Of a stretch of DNA of 64,000 nt, positions 34,901 to 45,743 are shown piece after piece. The first letter of the stretch is position 1. Every line of letters begins with the position of its first letter. The stretch is from Hysterangium stoloniferum (lineage: Eukaryota; Basidiomycota; Agaricomycetes; Hysterangiales; Hysterangiaceae). Made by a program: the position numbers and the translations under genes. Where the stretch lies: NCBI GenBank assembly GCA_015178975.1, contig WHVD01000127.1, positions 124,001 through 188,000 on the forward strand, read 5' to 3'. The notes under the pieces were generated by a model. The model made no database searches. It was not told the DNA's origin and saw only the letters and a list, made by a program, of their open reading frames with translations.

Positions 34901-36498
34901 AGTGGTTCAGTGCCCTATGAGATGGACCCACTTACCTGGGAGGAGGCCAGGGATTCACCTCATGGTGATGCTTGGCGTCTCAGCTACCAGGAGGAACTTG
35001 CATCTCTGAAAAGTATGGGAGTATACAGGTTAGTTCCACTATCTGATGTCCCCTCGGGCACCAAGATCCATAAGGGCAAGCCCATTTTTCATGTCAAACG
35101 GAATGCCCTAGGTGAGGTGACTCGGCGCAAGACTAGGCTGGTGTTTCGGGGGTACGAGCAGGTTCATGGCCGGGATTACACTAAAACGACCTCACCTACA
35201 GCTCGGATGGAGTCGTGGCGACTTCTCCTGCATATCGCAGCACATTTTGGTTGGGATGCACAACAGATTGATGTCAAGACCGCTTTCCTGTATGGCCTAC
35301 TCCCTGACGATGAGACTCAATACATGTATCAACCAGCGGGCTTTGAAGAAGCAGGAAAGGAGTCTTGGGTTTGGCATCTTATCCGGGGTTTGTATGGCAT
35401 GAAACAAGCTGGCCGCATCTGGAATCGGACCATGCATGACAAGATGGTGGAGTGGGGGTTCACACAATTGTCCAGTGAATCATGTATATATTACCGCCAC
35501 ACCTCGCAGGGCACAATAATCGCTGCTGTCCATGTGGACGATTTTTTGTCCATTGCATCCTCCCAGGCCGAGAATGAACGGTTCAAAGCACAGATGCGAG
35601 AAGCTTGGACCATTTCTGACCTCGGGGATGTCAGTTTCGTCGTCGGTATTGCGGTTGAATGGGACCGGTCAAGTCACACCGTTAAACTCTCCCAGACTGC
35701 ACTTATCGATCGGATTATTTCCCAGTTTGGCCAGTCTGACTCTTCTCCTCTCTCCATCCCCATGGTCCCTGGCCTGAAATTGCGGCGCATCCTTCGATCT
35801 GCCCTTCCCCCAGATGATCAGGAGCACCTCTCTAAACTCCCATATCGCTCTCTCGTCGGGTCCCTCCTCTATTTAGCTATTTCCACCCGGCCCGACATCT
35901 GTTATGCTGTCCAGCAACTCTCCCAGTACCTTGACTACTACTCTTACGAACACTGGAATGCTGCCGTTCGGGTCATACGCTACCTCAAAGCACTCGGACC
36001 ATGCAACTCCACCTTGGGGGCCCTTCCCCCATACAGCTGGTGGGCCACAGTGATTCAGATTGGGCCAACTGCCTCGACACGCGTAGGAGTGTGGGGGGGT
36101 TTGCATTCTCCTTGGGCTCTGGCGTCGTGTCTTGGAATGCCCGAAAACAAAAAACAGTTGCTGCGTCTTCCTGCGAAGCCGAGTACATCGCAGCCTTCAC
36201 TGCCGCAAAAGAAAATGCATGGTTGCGGTCAGTCTTTTCTGGTATTAACCTCCCTTTTAGGGACCCTACAGTAATCCATTGTGACAATAACGCCGCCATT
36301 TGCCTCTCAGAGGATCCACTACTACACGATCGAGTCAAGCACATCGACATAAAATACCACTTTATTCGAGAATGTGTAGAGTCCGAAGCACTAAAACTCA
36401 AGTACATAAACACTAAGAACAACCTGGCTGACATATTCACTAAGGCACTAGAGAGCCCACAATTTGTGCAACTTCGAGGACTCCTAGGCCTACAATAG
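31959..36498 (+). CDS. Gag-Pol coding region of the young copia element
   Basis: Copia polyprotein coding segment. Recognisable parts are Gag (about 32000-32700), the knuckle CSNPNCRKQGHTIAYC (about 32720-32770), the protease motif FWLDTGASIHVSPD (about 33168-33210), the pre-integrase segment HRRLGHANYQSI (about 33582-33620) and the integrase core with VWVDLAGPND and YRTDNGEL (about 33780-34200). Then come a proline-rich linker, reverse transcriptase with VHVDDFLSIA (about 35530-35560), and RNase H near the 3' end. Most of it is a single open frame; about one break. It is a retroelement fossil or very recent copy, not a host gene. Confidence 0.9.
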
Positions 36499-36535
36499 GT
36501 ATAGAATACAGGAGGAGTACTGCGGTGAGGAGGAG

Positions 36536-36896
36536 TGTTGAAGACAAAAGGCACCGCATATATGTGGCAGGGTCAACATATTTGGGGACTGTCTGAATAA
36601 CGGTGATACCGGTGCGGTAACAACATGATCGGTCGTCACGATCAGGCTCCACTCATCCACACGTCTCACATATGAGCACATGGTCCTTTTATTTATGTAG
36701 AATATATAAAGGGATAACCTACATAGCTTAACCTCAGTCCGTTATACTTATACGAGACTGAGGTGAGCACAGAACGATCCTTTCTCTCTTAGTATATGCA
36801 CTTACTGTATACAATAGCTCTTCTTAGGTACACATTATATGAGTCCGTTATACTTATACGAGACTGAGCTCTTCTTAGGGACTATATATTTTAACA
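36536..36896 (+). repeat. 3' LTR of the young copia element
   Basis: 361 bp, same length as the left LTR with two substitutions by eye, followed by the target duplication GGGTT. Confidence 0.95.
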
Positions 36897-37006
36897 GGGT
36901 TACATAGGATATCTCAAACAATTTTCACTGATTAGGTGCCCAGAAACCCTAACCTAAATGTTGACTCATCAGCACCTACTGTTAGCTTAGTTTAGATGTC
37001 ATGTAC

Positions 37007-37522
37007 TGACATGAATCGAATTTCCTTCAATTAAGTTGAATAATAATCATAATATATTCTACTAAACTGAATACAGAAGCCTCATTTGATGAAGTATAGA
37101 TTCACCCTGTCAATGAAGTGAGAGGCTAATACCAGTCATGAAGGCTCATAGATGTTAATGTTGAAGAGTTTTGATGATCATGTAAGACAAGATCGAGGGT
37201 AGATTAATAATACAGATAACTAATATACTGTACAATGGAGAGATTTTCTGATTGAGGTCCTTCACTCTTCTTGTTGCCTTTTTATGCCTTTCTTCATTAA
37301 ACTATAATTGAACTATGACCTATGAATGAAATCACATATGACATTGAAATGAGACAAGTTGAATGTAAGTTGAATGTTTGTCAAATAAATTCAAGGGTAT
37401 TGAAGCTGTCAAATAGAATGTCAAGTCAGAGTTCTTATCAAAGATAAATCAATGTGTCGAAGAGTTGTCAAAAGTTACCTTGAATATTTTGTGACAATTT
37501 TGTAACTGTGACAGTTGTGTCA
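37007..37522. repeat. Solo-LTR-like element, family S1 copy 1
   Basis: TGACATGAATCG...GTTGTGTCA, 516 bp, flanked on both sides by TGTAC (5-bp target duplication). It shares internal blocks with the three other S1 copies, for example GAAGCCTCATTTGATGAAGTAT and CACCCTGTCAATGAAGT. TG...CA ends with a 5-bp duplication point to a solo LTR. This is the most diverged, presumably oldest, copy. Confidence 0.7.
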
Positions 37523-37767
37523 TGTACATATCTTATGGTGAGCCCCTTTTGGTGCACTACAAAATCCTTCCTAAGGACATGAACTTTAAGAAATCCATTG
37601 TAATTTCTACTAAATATGTATGTATACAAAAGACATTTTAGGTCACAGGACAAATAAAAAGGGTAATGTACCTCAGTTGACATGGAGTGAGAATTGACTG
37701 AGGTATAGTGTTTCAGCTTTGGTCATATCTACTTATGTACATATATAAAATTGTTGAGGGGTATTGG

Positions 37768-38241
37768 TGTGAAGAGTGGCGGAAGTTCTGACCGTTCTAT
37801 ATACGAAGAAATGAGTAGAAAGGAAGGATATTGACCTATTCGGTGCAATATAAGAGAAAATGAGAGAAAGAGCACGAGATGACGAAGGAGTCAACGAGTG
37901 CGATGGTTCGAGTGGAGGCCTCGACTATTACAGTTCGAGGCCAGAAGTGTTTAGCAGTTCAGATATTGCTACTTATGTAGTAGCTGACACGTTACCCTGA
38001 TCACCGCTCGTAGTAGACCTAGTTTGTGTCTTACGAGTGGTGGTTCTTGGGTTAAAGTGTGTCTGAGTTCTAATTGGTGCTGAGTGCACCCACAAGTATA
38101 CACAATGCTTCGAACTAATGAAATATGCAATATTCGAAGAATATGAAAGATAGAAAAATATGAATAGAATATGTAAAATATAAATGAAATAAAAGGAGTG
38201 TTTTACCACAATGATACTGTGGTAAAAGCATACTCCTCACA
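37768..38241. repeat. Solo-LTR-like element, family S2 copy 1
   Basis: TGTGAAGAGTGG...ATACTCCTCACA, 474 bp, flanked by a perfect 5-bp duplication ATTGG. Near the right end TTTTACCACA and TGTGGTAAAA form a 10-bp hairpin. A near-identical 474-bp copy sits at 45850-46323 inside the gypsy left LTR. Confidence 0.85.
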
Positions 38242-38339
38242 ATTGGATACTAGATGGAGAAACAGAGATAGATAGATTGCAGTGAGACATCGTTACAAGA
38301 AAAAAAATGTTAGGCTAAAAAGACCTTGTGATTGGGAGC

Positions 38340-38596
38340 TGTCACGAATTGATTATTCTTCAATAAAGTCGAATAATATTCTACTGATCGAACTCAAAAG
38401 CCTCATTTGACGAAGTATACATTCACCCTGTCAATGAAGTAAGAGGCTATTACCAGTCATGAGAACTCATGGAAGTATTTGTCGAAGAAGTTACAACAAT
38501 TTAGATTATTAATATCACTAATTTACAGATATTTTGACTGACTTTCCTCACTCCTTTTGTGGCCCTTTTATGCTTTTCTTCATATTGTTATGACTA
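38340..38596. repeat. Family S1 copy 2, cut off at right
   Basis: Begins TGTCACGAATTGATTATTC and follows the S1 consensus (GTCGAATAATATTCTACTGA, then the GCCTCATTTGACGAAGTAT block) for about 257 bp. It then passes directly into the terminal sequence of a Tc1 element at a TA dinucleotide. The Tc1 insertion is therefore younger than this S1 copy. Confidence 0.65.
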
Positions 38597-39453
38597 TACA
38601 GTAGGCAACAAAACCGTTCGGATGTTTCTTTGTTTTGAAAAGACCCTTTAGCATTAGCCCAAAATAAATTCTAAAAATTCTGAATAAATTATGATAGATG
38701 CTCTAATATCACAAAATGTTGATTACATAACCATGATGTCATATGTCCATTTATGGCAATGTAATAATAGGATTAATGAAGCTTGTACATCCAAATGGTT
38801 TTGTTGCCTGTATTTTATAAACCCTATATACTAAACTAGTACTTGGTATAGCCCTTGGCCTTAATTCCAGCTTCAACTCTTCTAGGCATACCTGTTATCA
38901 AGTTCTGACACACCTCCTTTGGTATCTTTTCCCATTCCACTTGACAGTGCTCCCAAAGTTTCTCCACTCCACTAGGTAGTGTGTTGTAGTCAGTTAGCCT
39001 CCTTTTCAAGGGTTTAGATCTGGAGACTGTGCTAGCCATTTCATAACAGTATAGCCATGGTCATCAAACCACTTTTGAGCAGTTTTCTGGTATGCTTTGG
39101 CCCATTATCCTGCTGGAAGATGGTATCAGATGGAGTTTCTTTGTAAAACTCAAGGGATTGCTGAAGTTCATCCTCCAAGATGGAGCAGTAAAGCTGTGAA
39201 TCCATCTTCCCTTCAATCCTAGTGGCATATCCAATGCCTTCTCAATGCATGCAATCCCACATCATCACACTACCACTACCAAACTTCAATGTTCCCTTCA
39301 CCTGCCTATCAGTCAACCCCTCCCCCACCTTTTTCTACAACCACTTCCTTCCATCTGACCCAAGACAATTGATTTTGGTCTCATCAGAGAATACAACTCT
39401 CTCCCAGACCTCCAGAGTGTACTTCTGATGTCTCTCTACCCACTGTAGCCTCT
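38597..39453 (-). pseudogene. Tc1/mariner transposase remnant, copy 1 (C-terminal half)
   Basis: The minus strand encodes SDETKIN (first catalytic Asp, about 39380), FGSGSVMMWDCMH, DNGPKHTRKLL (second Asp, about 39080-39115) and SQSPDL. A deletion then removes the third acidic residue and fuses to KRRLTDYNTLPSGVEKLWEH, and the frame ends at KAKGYTKY (stop at 38836). Stops and frameshifts are present and the N-terminal DNA-binding half is missing. The element end carries a 216-bp inverted-repeat module: TACAGTAGGCAACAAAACC at 38597 and its partner at 38787-38812. The right side is interrupted by a solo LTR. Confidence 0.8.
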
Positions 39454-40291
39454 TGTTAGGATACACACACAGGCCGGGTCTCCGGAGAAACCCGTGGGAT
39501 ATCCGGTAGGACTTGGCTTCAGCTTATAGGCTGCGCCCTCGCTAGATCGTGTTGTCCAATTTCAAACGGACGGACGGGGATCCCGGGGAGTCCGGGCGGG
39601 GTTTGTGGGTCGTAGGTCGTAAGTCGGGTGGTGGGTCGTAAGTCGGAGGTTGTGGGTCATGAGTCGAGTTGGTTGAGAGAGATAGATGTGCCGGAGCCCG
39701 TGGGCTCCAACTAGTGCGAGCGATGTGAATCGAGTAAGGTTTTAGAGCGGAAAATATTATTAGATTACTGGGGGGAATCTAAGCTAATTTTCTGACTGGA
39801 TTGTATGTACAACATCTGCCAGTTTATATAGACCGTGGAATGCATGACATACCAAATCCAGTAATAACGAAACGAAACTAACAAAACATGAAACGGGAAT
39901 AGTAAACACCAAATTGGTGTTAGGAACAGAATGGAACGGAGCGGAGTCCGAATCGTGACAAAGCATAACCCATAACGGGAAACGGAGTGGGAGCGGAGTC
40001 CTAAATCGTGACAGGTCATTTGACTAAAATGGGAACGGGGCTCAATTAGAGCGGTGACGGGATTCTAAGCGGGGACCAGTGACTGATGCATGGGACGAAG
40101 ACGGACATAGACAGAGACGGAGTCCGGGGGAAGTCCGGTGACTGATATGTGTTGTAATGAGGTCGAACGTAACGAGTCTTGACGTAATGGAGTCTGGGCG
40201 GGAAATCCTATAAACAGATGATTGGTGCTTGTAGTGCGTGGGGGCGTACGGGTTAGTGCCCGGAGTCCGGCGGGATTGTCCGGTTGTAACA
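39454..40291. repeat. Solo LTR, family S3 copy 1, between two Tc1 halves
   Basis: TGTTAGGATACAC...GGTTGTAACA, 838 bp, flanked by CCTCT on both sides (5-bp target duplication). It shares long blocks with the S3 copy at 44398-45608, such as GGACTTGGCTTCAGCTTATAGG (20 of these shown at 39509 onward) and GACTGGATTGTATRTACAACA. It is an LTR by ends and duplication, with no internal retroelement sequence left. Confidence 0.85.
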
Positions 40292-40296
40292 CCTCT

Positions 40297-40700
40297 CCCT
40301 CCTGTGAGGTGGAGGGAACATTGAAGTTTGGTGGTGGTAGTGTGATGATGTGGGGTTGCATGCATTGGGAAGGCATTGGATATGCCACTAGGATTGAAGG
40401 GAAGATGGATTCACAGCTTTACTGCTCCATCTTGGAGGATGAACTTCAGCAATCCCTTGAGTTTTACAAAGAAACTCCATCTGATACCATCTTCCAGCAG
40501 GATAATGGGCCAAAGCATACCAGAAAACTACTCAAAAGTGGTTTGATGACCATGGCTATACTGTTATGAAATGGCTAGCACAGTCTCCAGATCTAAACCC
40601 TTGAAAAGGAGGCTAACTGACTACAACACACTACCTAGTGGAGTGGAGGAATTTTGGGAGCACTGTCAAGTGGAATGGGAAAAGATACCAAAGGGTGCAC
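40297..40700 (+). pseudogene. Tc1/mariner transposase remnant, copy 2, inverted relative to copy 1
   Basis: The plus strand reads CEVEGTLKFGGGSVMMWGCM, then EGKMDSQLYCSILEDELQQS, DNGPKHTRKLL and the same deletion junction (SPDLNP, then LKRRLTDYNTLPSGVEEFWE). It ends abruptly after EKIPKG. Over about 400 bp it is near-identical to copy 1 in opposite orientation and shares its internal deletion, so both derive from the same defective subfamily. Differences by eye are mostly A/G or C/T. It is not functional. Confidence 0.8.
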
Positions 40701-41947
40701 TGCACAACAGTCACAAAAGGCACATGACAGTCACAATGTGTGACGGGTGTCACACGCACACTAGCGTGGGAATATTATGTCATCACATATTCTAGGAATA
40801 TTATGTTATATATTATGTCATCATATATGCTACAATAGAGAATGGTGGAAATGTCTAAAACATTCCAAGTAAAATAGCTAAAATAGGATAGAAATAAAGT
40901 TCAATATGTCTCTAAATGTCTCAGATCTCAGTGTATATAAGGAGCTCTGCTCCAGCCATGAAATATAACTCATTTTTATCAACCCATTTACACCACATCT
41001 GTGTGTCACTGCAGCAAGCAGCCTACTCCACCCCAATCTGGGCAGTTGGAATCTAATTCCACCACTATCAGAGCTGTTGGAAACCCTTTCCACCTCTATC
41101 AGAGTTGTTGGCCCAATCAGATCCCTTGTCACCTCAATCTGAGCTGTTGACTGATCTGTTGTTCCCTGTCACCTCAATCTGAGTTGTTGACTTTTGTTCT
41201 CCTTTGCCACCTCTTAGTTGAGTAGCTGGCTATCCTTTATTACTTATCCACCTCTAGTTGAGTTGTTGGTTATTATTTAAAGTAATAAATATTTTAGGTT
41301 ATATTGAGATTAGAAATACATATATTCTAATTTCTACCCGGTTTTTGGCATAAATAAATACTGAGAATATTCTTGCAGAATCCTTAAGACTACATTAAGA
41401 TCCTGATAAGTTAGTATCACAGTAGACCCTGTAGGTTAGTGTAAATAAAGCATATATTAGCCAAATAGTGTTTTATTCTATATCTAATCTTTTGACCTGT
41501 TTATAAATATTTTTACTGTTTGATAAATAGTATAAAATATATATAAACTAGCTAGAATCGAAGTTGAATCTAGATTCTGAATCAGTGAATTGTTGTTCAT
41601 ATTTTAGTACTTGTTTTCACAGAAAAAGAACAGCTTGCAAAAGCAGCTCTCAAAACCTTCTTTGTGAAGTTGGGTGCATATATTCAAGTAAACTCTTGAC
41701 TTCAGGGGTTCTAAGTCTATTCAGGCTGCCACTGATTAATATCAAATACTTAAATTATTTTACCTTGCAGTGAATTGAGTATTTGCACATTTTGATAGAG
41801 CATTGGACTCCTTTTTCAAAAAATAGTATTAAAGTAAGGCTAATACATCACAGGTGATAGCATCATCAGATACATATCTTCGGGTTGTGATATGGTTGTA
41901 ACAAATTGAGTCAATATTGGAAACAATGGACATGTCCACAGGGTAGA
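40701..41947. other. AT-rich repeat-like region, possible further LTR
   Basis: From about 40737 (TGTGACGGGTGTCACACGC) to about 41421 (...TTAGTATCACA) the sequence looks LTR-like, with a TATATAAGGAGC promoter-type box near 40935, but no matching target duplication was found. The rest to 41947 is AT-rich with nothing recognisable. No host gene is supported. Confidence 0.35.
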
Positions 41948-42144
41948 TACAGTGACTCACAAAATTGTCCCAATGTTTTACACTTTTTGATTGTTTGATG
42001 AATAACCTGAGAGCATCAACAGATATAAACAAAGTGTTGGATCATGGTTATACCACAAAAAAAGAATTATGTAATTCCCATCAATATTCATTGAGATATA
42101 TGCAATTTAATATAATAACTCATTGAGACAATTTTGTGAGTGTA
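41948..42144. repeat. Terminal inverted-repeat module beside Tc1 remnant 3
   Basis: TACAGTGACTCACAAAATTG (41948 onward) is answered by CATTGAGACAATTTTGTGAG (42121-42140), giving TIR-like arms about 197 bp apart and ending near TA. The transposase stop lies 26 bp to the right. The layout copies that at 38597-38812 although the sequence is different. It could be a short MITE or the true end of the Tc1 element. Confidence 0.6.
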
Positions 42145-42169
42145 TATTAAAAATATAGTAATTATAATT

Positions 42170-43183
42170 CTAGTACTTGGTGTGACCTCCCTTGGCCTTA
42201 ATAACTGTTTCTAGTCTTCTAGGCATACTTTCAATTAAATTCTGACACACCTCTGGTGGAATATTAGTCCACACTTCCACCACTCTCTCCCATATTCCCC
42301 AAACTCCCTTGGGGACTGTTGGATATTTGGATATCTCTCTCTTGAGGTGAACCCATTGGTTCAATAGGGCTAATGTCTGGAGATTGTGCAGGCCAGTCTA
42401 GGAGAGTGATATTGTTGTCCTCCATCTACTTCTTGGTCTTTTTTGAGATATGTTTGGGATCATTATCCTGTTGAAAAATCACTTCCTCTCTAGAAATTCC
42501 ACTCTCCTCCAAGCTAGGCAGCATGTGGTCCTCCAAAATAGACACATACTGGTCAGCATTCATCTTCCCCTCAATCTCTGCAATATGCCCCACTCTATTC
42601 CACCCCATACATCCCCATACCATGATGTTTCCTCCACCAAATTGACTGTTCCCTGCACCTCTCTCTGAATCAAACCCTCTCCCTTCTCTTTCCAGACCCA
42701 CTGCCTCCCATCTGATCCAAACCTGTTGATCTTGGTCTCATCTGACCAAATGACCCTCTTCCAGTCCTCCACAGTCTATTCCCTATACTTCTGGGCAAAT
42801 GCCAATCTTGCCTTCCTATGCTTTAGACTAAACAAGGGCTTTTTCTTCTTCACCACAGCCTTGAATGAACTTTTCCTAAGGATTCTTCTGACTGTTTCTG
42901 AAGATACTGGAGTAGAGATAATAGTGTTGATGTGTTTGGTAGCCTGAACAGCATTAGCAGCCTTGCCAGTGGTAATTTGTGTAAGGATAATCCTCTGGTC
43001 TATGGCAGAAAGCTTGGAAGGATGGCCAGCAGAAGGGGTCTTGTGATTGGGAAGGAGGTTTTGAAGTGTTCTAGAGACAGTAGACTTGCCAATACCAAGT
43101 TTGGAGGCAATATGACAAGTGGAGATGCCATTAGAGGCCAGAGAAAGAATATTTTCTTTTTGAGCAGAGGAGATGGGGTGCAT
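42170..43183 (-). pseudogene. Tc1/mariner transposase remnant 3, different family
   Basis: The N-terminal half is open (42776-43183): MHPISSAQKENILSLASNGI with two helix-turn-helix segments (STCHIASKLGIGKSTVSRTL; SSETVRRILRKSSFKAV). The catalytic half follows in other frames: DETKINRFGSDG, GGGNIMVWGCMG, DNDPKHISKKTKK, then SPDISPIEP and the end KAKGGHTKY. The three acidic positions of the DDE triad are recognisable. An in-frame stop lies between the halves and at least two frameshifts follow, so it is inactive. The element is interrupted on its right by a reversed gypsy-type solo LTR (43235). Confidence 0.85.
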
Positions 43184-43832
43184 TGGAAATTATGAAGTTC
43201 TTAAATGATTAGCCTTGATTATATAGCTTGAATTTGTTAAGAACTGAAAACTGACTAATGTCGGTTGGCCGATGGGGACCAATTGAAAGGACTTGGCTTC
43301 AGCTTATGTGCTGCGTCCTCACAAGTTACCGTCAGGTGTCCTTAAATTTCAGGCAGGTGAGAACTAGTCCTATCAAATTCCTCACAGTCAATTACTGATC
43401 AGAACTGAAGGATAAGTCAAGTGTTGGGCCAAGGGGTTGGAGGCCGAGGATGGATGAGTGTGTGCAGAGGTGGGGAGTGGAATACTTAGAGTAAGACTTA
43501 TAGAGATGTATGTGGGTGTTCTGAGTTGATATTCTGATTGCCTAGTAATTACAACTACAGCAGATTTATATATGAGTTATTGGTGTCTAGTGAATACTAA
43601 CTAAGAGAAAAGTGGAAAACACTATTGACAAATAAGCTTGACTAGGAACTGGTAGGTTATGATAAGTTTGGAGGCCATAAGTTAACCGAGAGCGGAATTA
43701 CAAGAAAAGGAAATAGTCCACGGGTTACAAGTATATACAGGCATATGTGAAACATAGAGTAAGATGGATTATCATAATAAAAAAGGGACATATCAAAGCA
43801 TAACCAGATAGTACAAGTATAACCTGACAGGG

Positions 43833-44263
43833 TGTCACGAATCGATTATTCTTCAAATAAGTCGAATAATATTCTACTGATTGAACTCGAAAGCCTCATT
43901 CAACGAAGTATATATTCACTCTGTCAATGAAGTAAGAGGCTATTACCAGTCATAAGAACTCACAGAAGTATTTGTTGAAGAAGTTACAACAAGTTAGATT
44001 ACTAGTATTACTAATTTACAGATATTTCGACTGACTTCCCTCACTTCTTTCATGGCCTTTTTATGCTTTTCTTTGTATCATTATGACTATATTATGAACT
44101 AATAATGAAATCATTTATAATGTTGAAATGAGACATATCGAAAGAGATTCGATGTTGTCAAATAATGTTCAGGTTTATTGAGTTGAATTTGATGAGTCAA
44201 AGAGTTGTTGAATATTACCTTTGATTGTTTGTGACAATATTGTGACTTGTGATGGTTGTGACA
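43833..44263. repeat. Family S1 copy 3, nested
   Basis: TGTCACGAATCG...GGTTGTGACA, 431 bp, with a perfect 5-bp duplication CAGGG. It is inserted in the reversed gypsy-type solo LTR. Together with copy 4 it defines the S1 ends (TGTCAC/GTGACA). Confidence 0.85.
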
Positions 44264-44397
44264 CAGGGGTGTAAATGGGGTGTGATTGCCATGAAGGCAT
44301 ACGTCAGTGTCAGGTGACCAACGGTTTCCGATGTGATGACTTGATTGATAGCTTGAAATGTCAGTCGATGGTAATATCCTCAGGGACTGTAGGGTTG

Positions 44398-45608
44398 TGT
44401 TAAGGGTGCATACACAGAGGGTTTCCAGAGAAACCTGCAGGAAGTCCAGTAGGACTTGGCTTCAGCTTATAGGCTGTGCCCTCACGAGATCATGTTGTCC
44501 AATTTCAAATGGGCAGACAGGAGTCCTGGGGAGTCTGGGCAGAGTTCGTGGGTTGAGGGGTCATGGGTTGAACTGTCACAACTGTCACATGTCACGTATT
44601 GTCACAAACATTCAAAGGTAACTTTCGACAACTCTTCGACCTATCGAATTCAACTTGACAAACTGAACATTAATCAACACCATCGAATCTCTTTCGACAT
44701 GTCTCATTTTGACGTCATATATGATTTCATAATTAGTTCATAACATAGTCATAATGATACGACGAAAAGCATAAAAGGGCTACGAAAGAAGTGAGGAAAG
44801 TCAGTCAAAATATCTGTCTATTAGTGATATTAGTAATCTACTTTGTCGTAACTTCTTCGACAATTACTTCTGTGAGTTCTCGCGACTGGTAATAGCCTCT
44901 TACTTCATCGACAGGGCAAATATATACTTCGTCGAACGAGGCTTTCGAGTTCGGTTAATAGAATATTATTCGACTTTATCGAAGAATAATCGATTCGTGA
45001 CAGTTGAGAGGTTGGGGAGTCGAGATAAATAAGTCAGAGGTTGAGTGATAGATGTGTCAGAGCCAGTGGGCTCCGACTAGTGAGAGTGGTGTAATTCAAA
45101 GAGGAATTTAGAGTGGAAAATGTACTAGATTACTGGGGAGAATCTAAGCTGATTTTCTGACTGGATTGTATATACAACATCTGCCAGACTATATACATAG
45201 ACTGTGGAATGAATAACATACCAAATCCAGTAATAATGAAAATGAAACTAGGAAAACATAAAATGAGATAAGTAAACACCAAATTTGGTATTAGGAACAG
45301 AATGGGACAGAGCAGAGTCTGAATCCTGACAGGTCATTTGACTAAAACGGGAATAGGGCTCAGTTAGAGGGATGATGGGTTTTCCGAGCGGGGTCTGATG
45401 ACTGATGCGTGGAATGAGGTTGGACATAGACAGGGATGGAGTCTGGAGGGTATTCCAGTGACTGATACATGATGTAATGAAGTTGAATGTGGACAAGTCT
45501 GATGTATGGAGTCCAGTGGGAATTCCGGTAAACTGACAATTGGTGTGTATAGGGCATGGGTGTGTATAAGTTAGTGCCTGGAGTCTGATGGGAATTCTGG
45601 TCATAACA
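44398..45608. repeat. Solo LTR, family S3 copy 2, nested
   Basis: TGTTAAGGGTGC...GGTCATAACA, 1211 bp including S1 copy 4. Flanks are GGTTG and GGTTT, a 5-bp duplication with one mismatch. It matches S3 copy 1 along its length apart from the nested insertion. Confidence 0.75.
44574..45002. repeat. Family S1 copy 4, reverse orientation, nested in S3 copy 2
   Basis: On the plus strand TGTCACAACTGTCACATGTC...ATCGATTCGTGACA, about 429 bp, the reverse complement of S1 copy 3. GTTGA occurs at 44567-44571 and again at 45003-45007, consistent with a 5-bp duplication if the element has two extra bases at one end. It is the innermost layer of the nest. Confidence 0.75.
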
Positions 45609-45743
45609 GGTTTTGACACGGTCGTAATAGAATTCAAGTACTCATTAAGGTTCCAAACCTTAATCAAACTATTTATTAAGGTTTGATTAAGGTTTGACAG
45701 CAATAGAATTGATGAAACATCAGATTCTGATATTTTCTGATGG

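Larger units (their letters stand above)
31598..36896 (+). mobile_element. Ty1/copia LTR retrotransposon, nearly whole and young
   Basis: The element is bounded by 361-bp LTRs (31598-31958 and 36536-36896) that differ at only two positions by eye, and by a perfect 5-bp target duplication GGGTT. LTR ends are TGTTGAAGAC...TTTTAACA. A polypurine run GTGAGGAGGAG directly precedes the right LTR. Between the LTRs lies one long coding region with copia order: Gag, zinc knuckle, protease, integrase, reverse transcriptase, RNase H. It looks almost whole, with about one break. The tiny LTR divergence implies a very recent insertion. Confidence 0.95.
43235..45629 (-). repeat. Gypsy-type solo LTR (reverse) holding three nested insertions
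   Basis: On the plus strand it starts TGTTAAGAACTGAAAACTGA and ends ...GACACGGTCGTAATA, flanked by GAATT on both sides (5-bp duplication). It is the reverse complement of a diverged relative of the gypsy LTR at 53260-53980. Removing the nested elements (43833-44263, 44398-45608 and their duplications) leaves about 743 bp, close to the 721 bp of the gypsy LTR. It is a solo LTR and an old one. Confidence 0.8.

Noticed and set aside
40737-41421. A confident solo LTR beginning TGTGACGGG
   Set aside because: The ends and a TATA-like box look right, but no 5-bp duplication and no second copy were found in the window.
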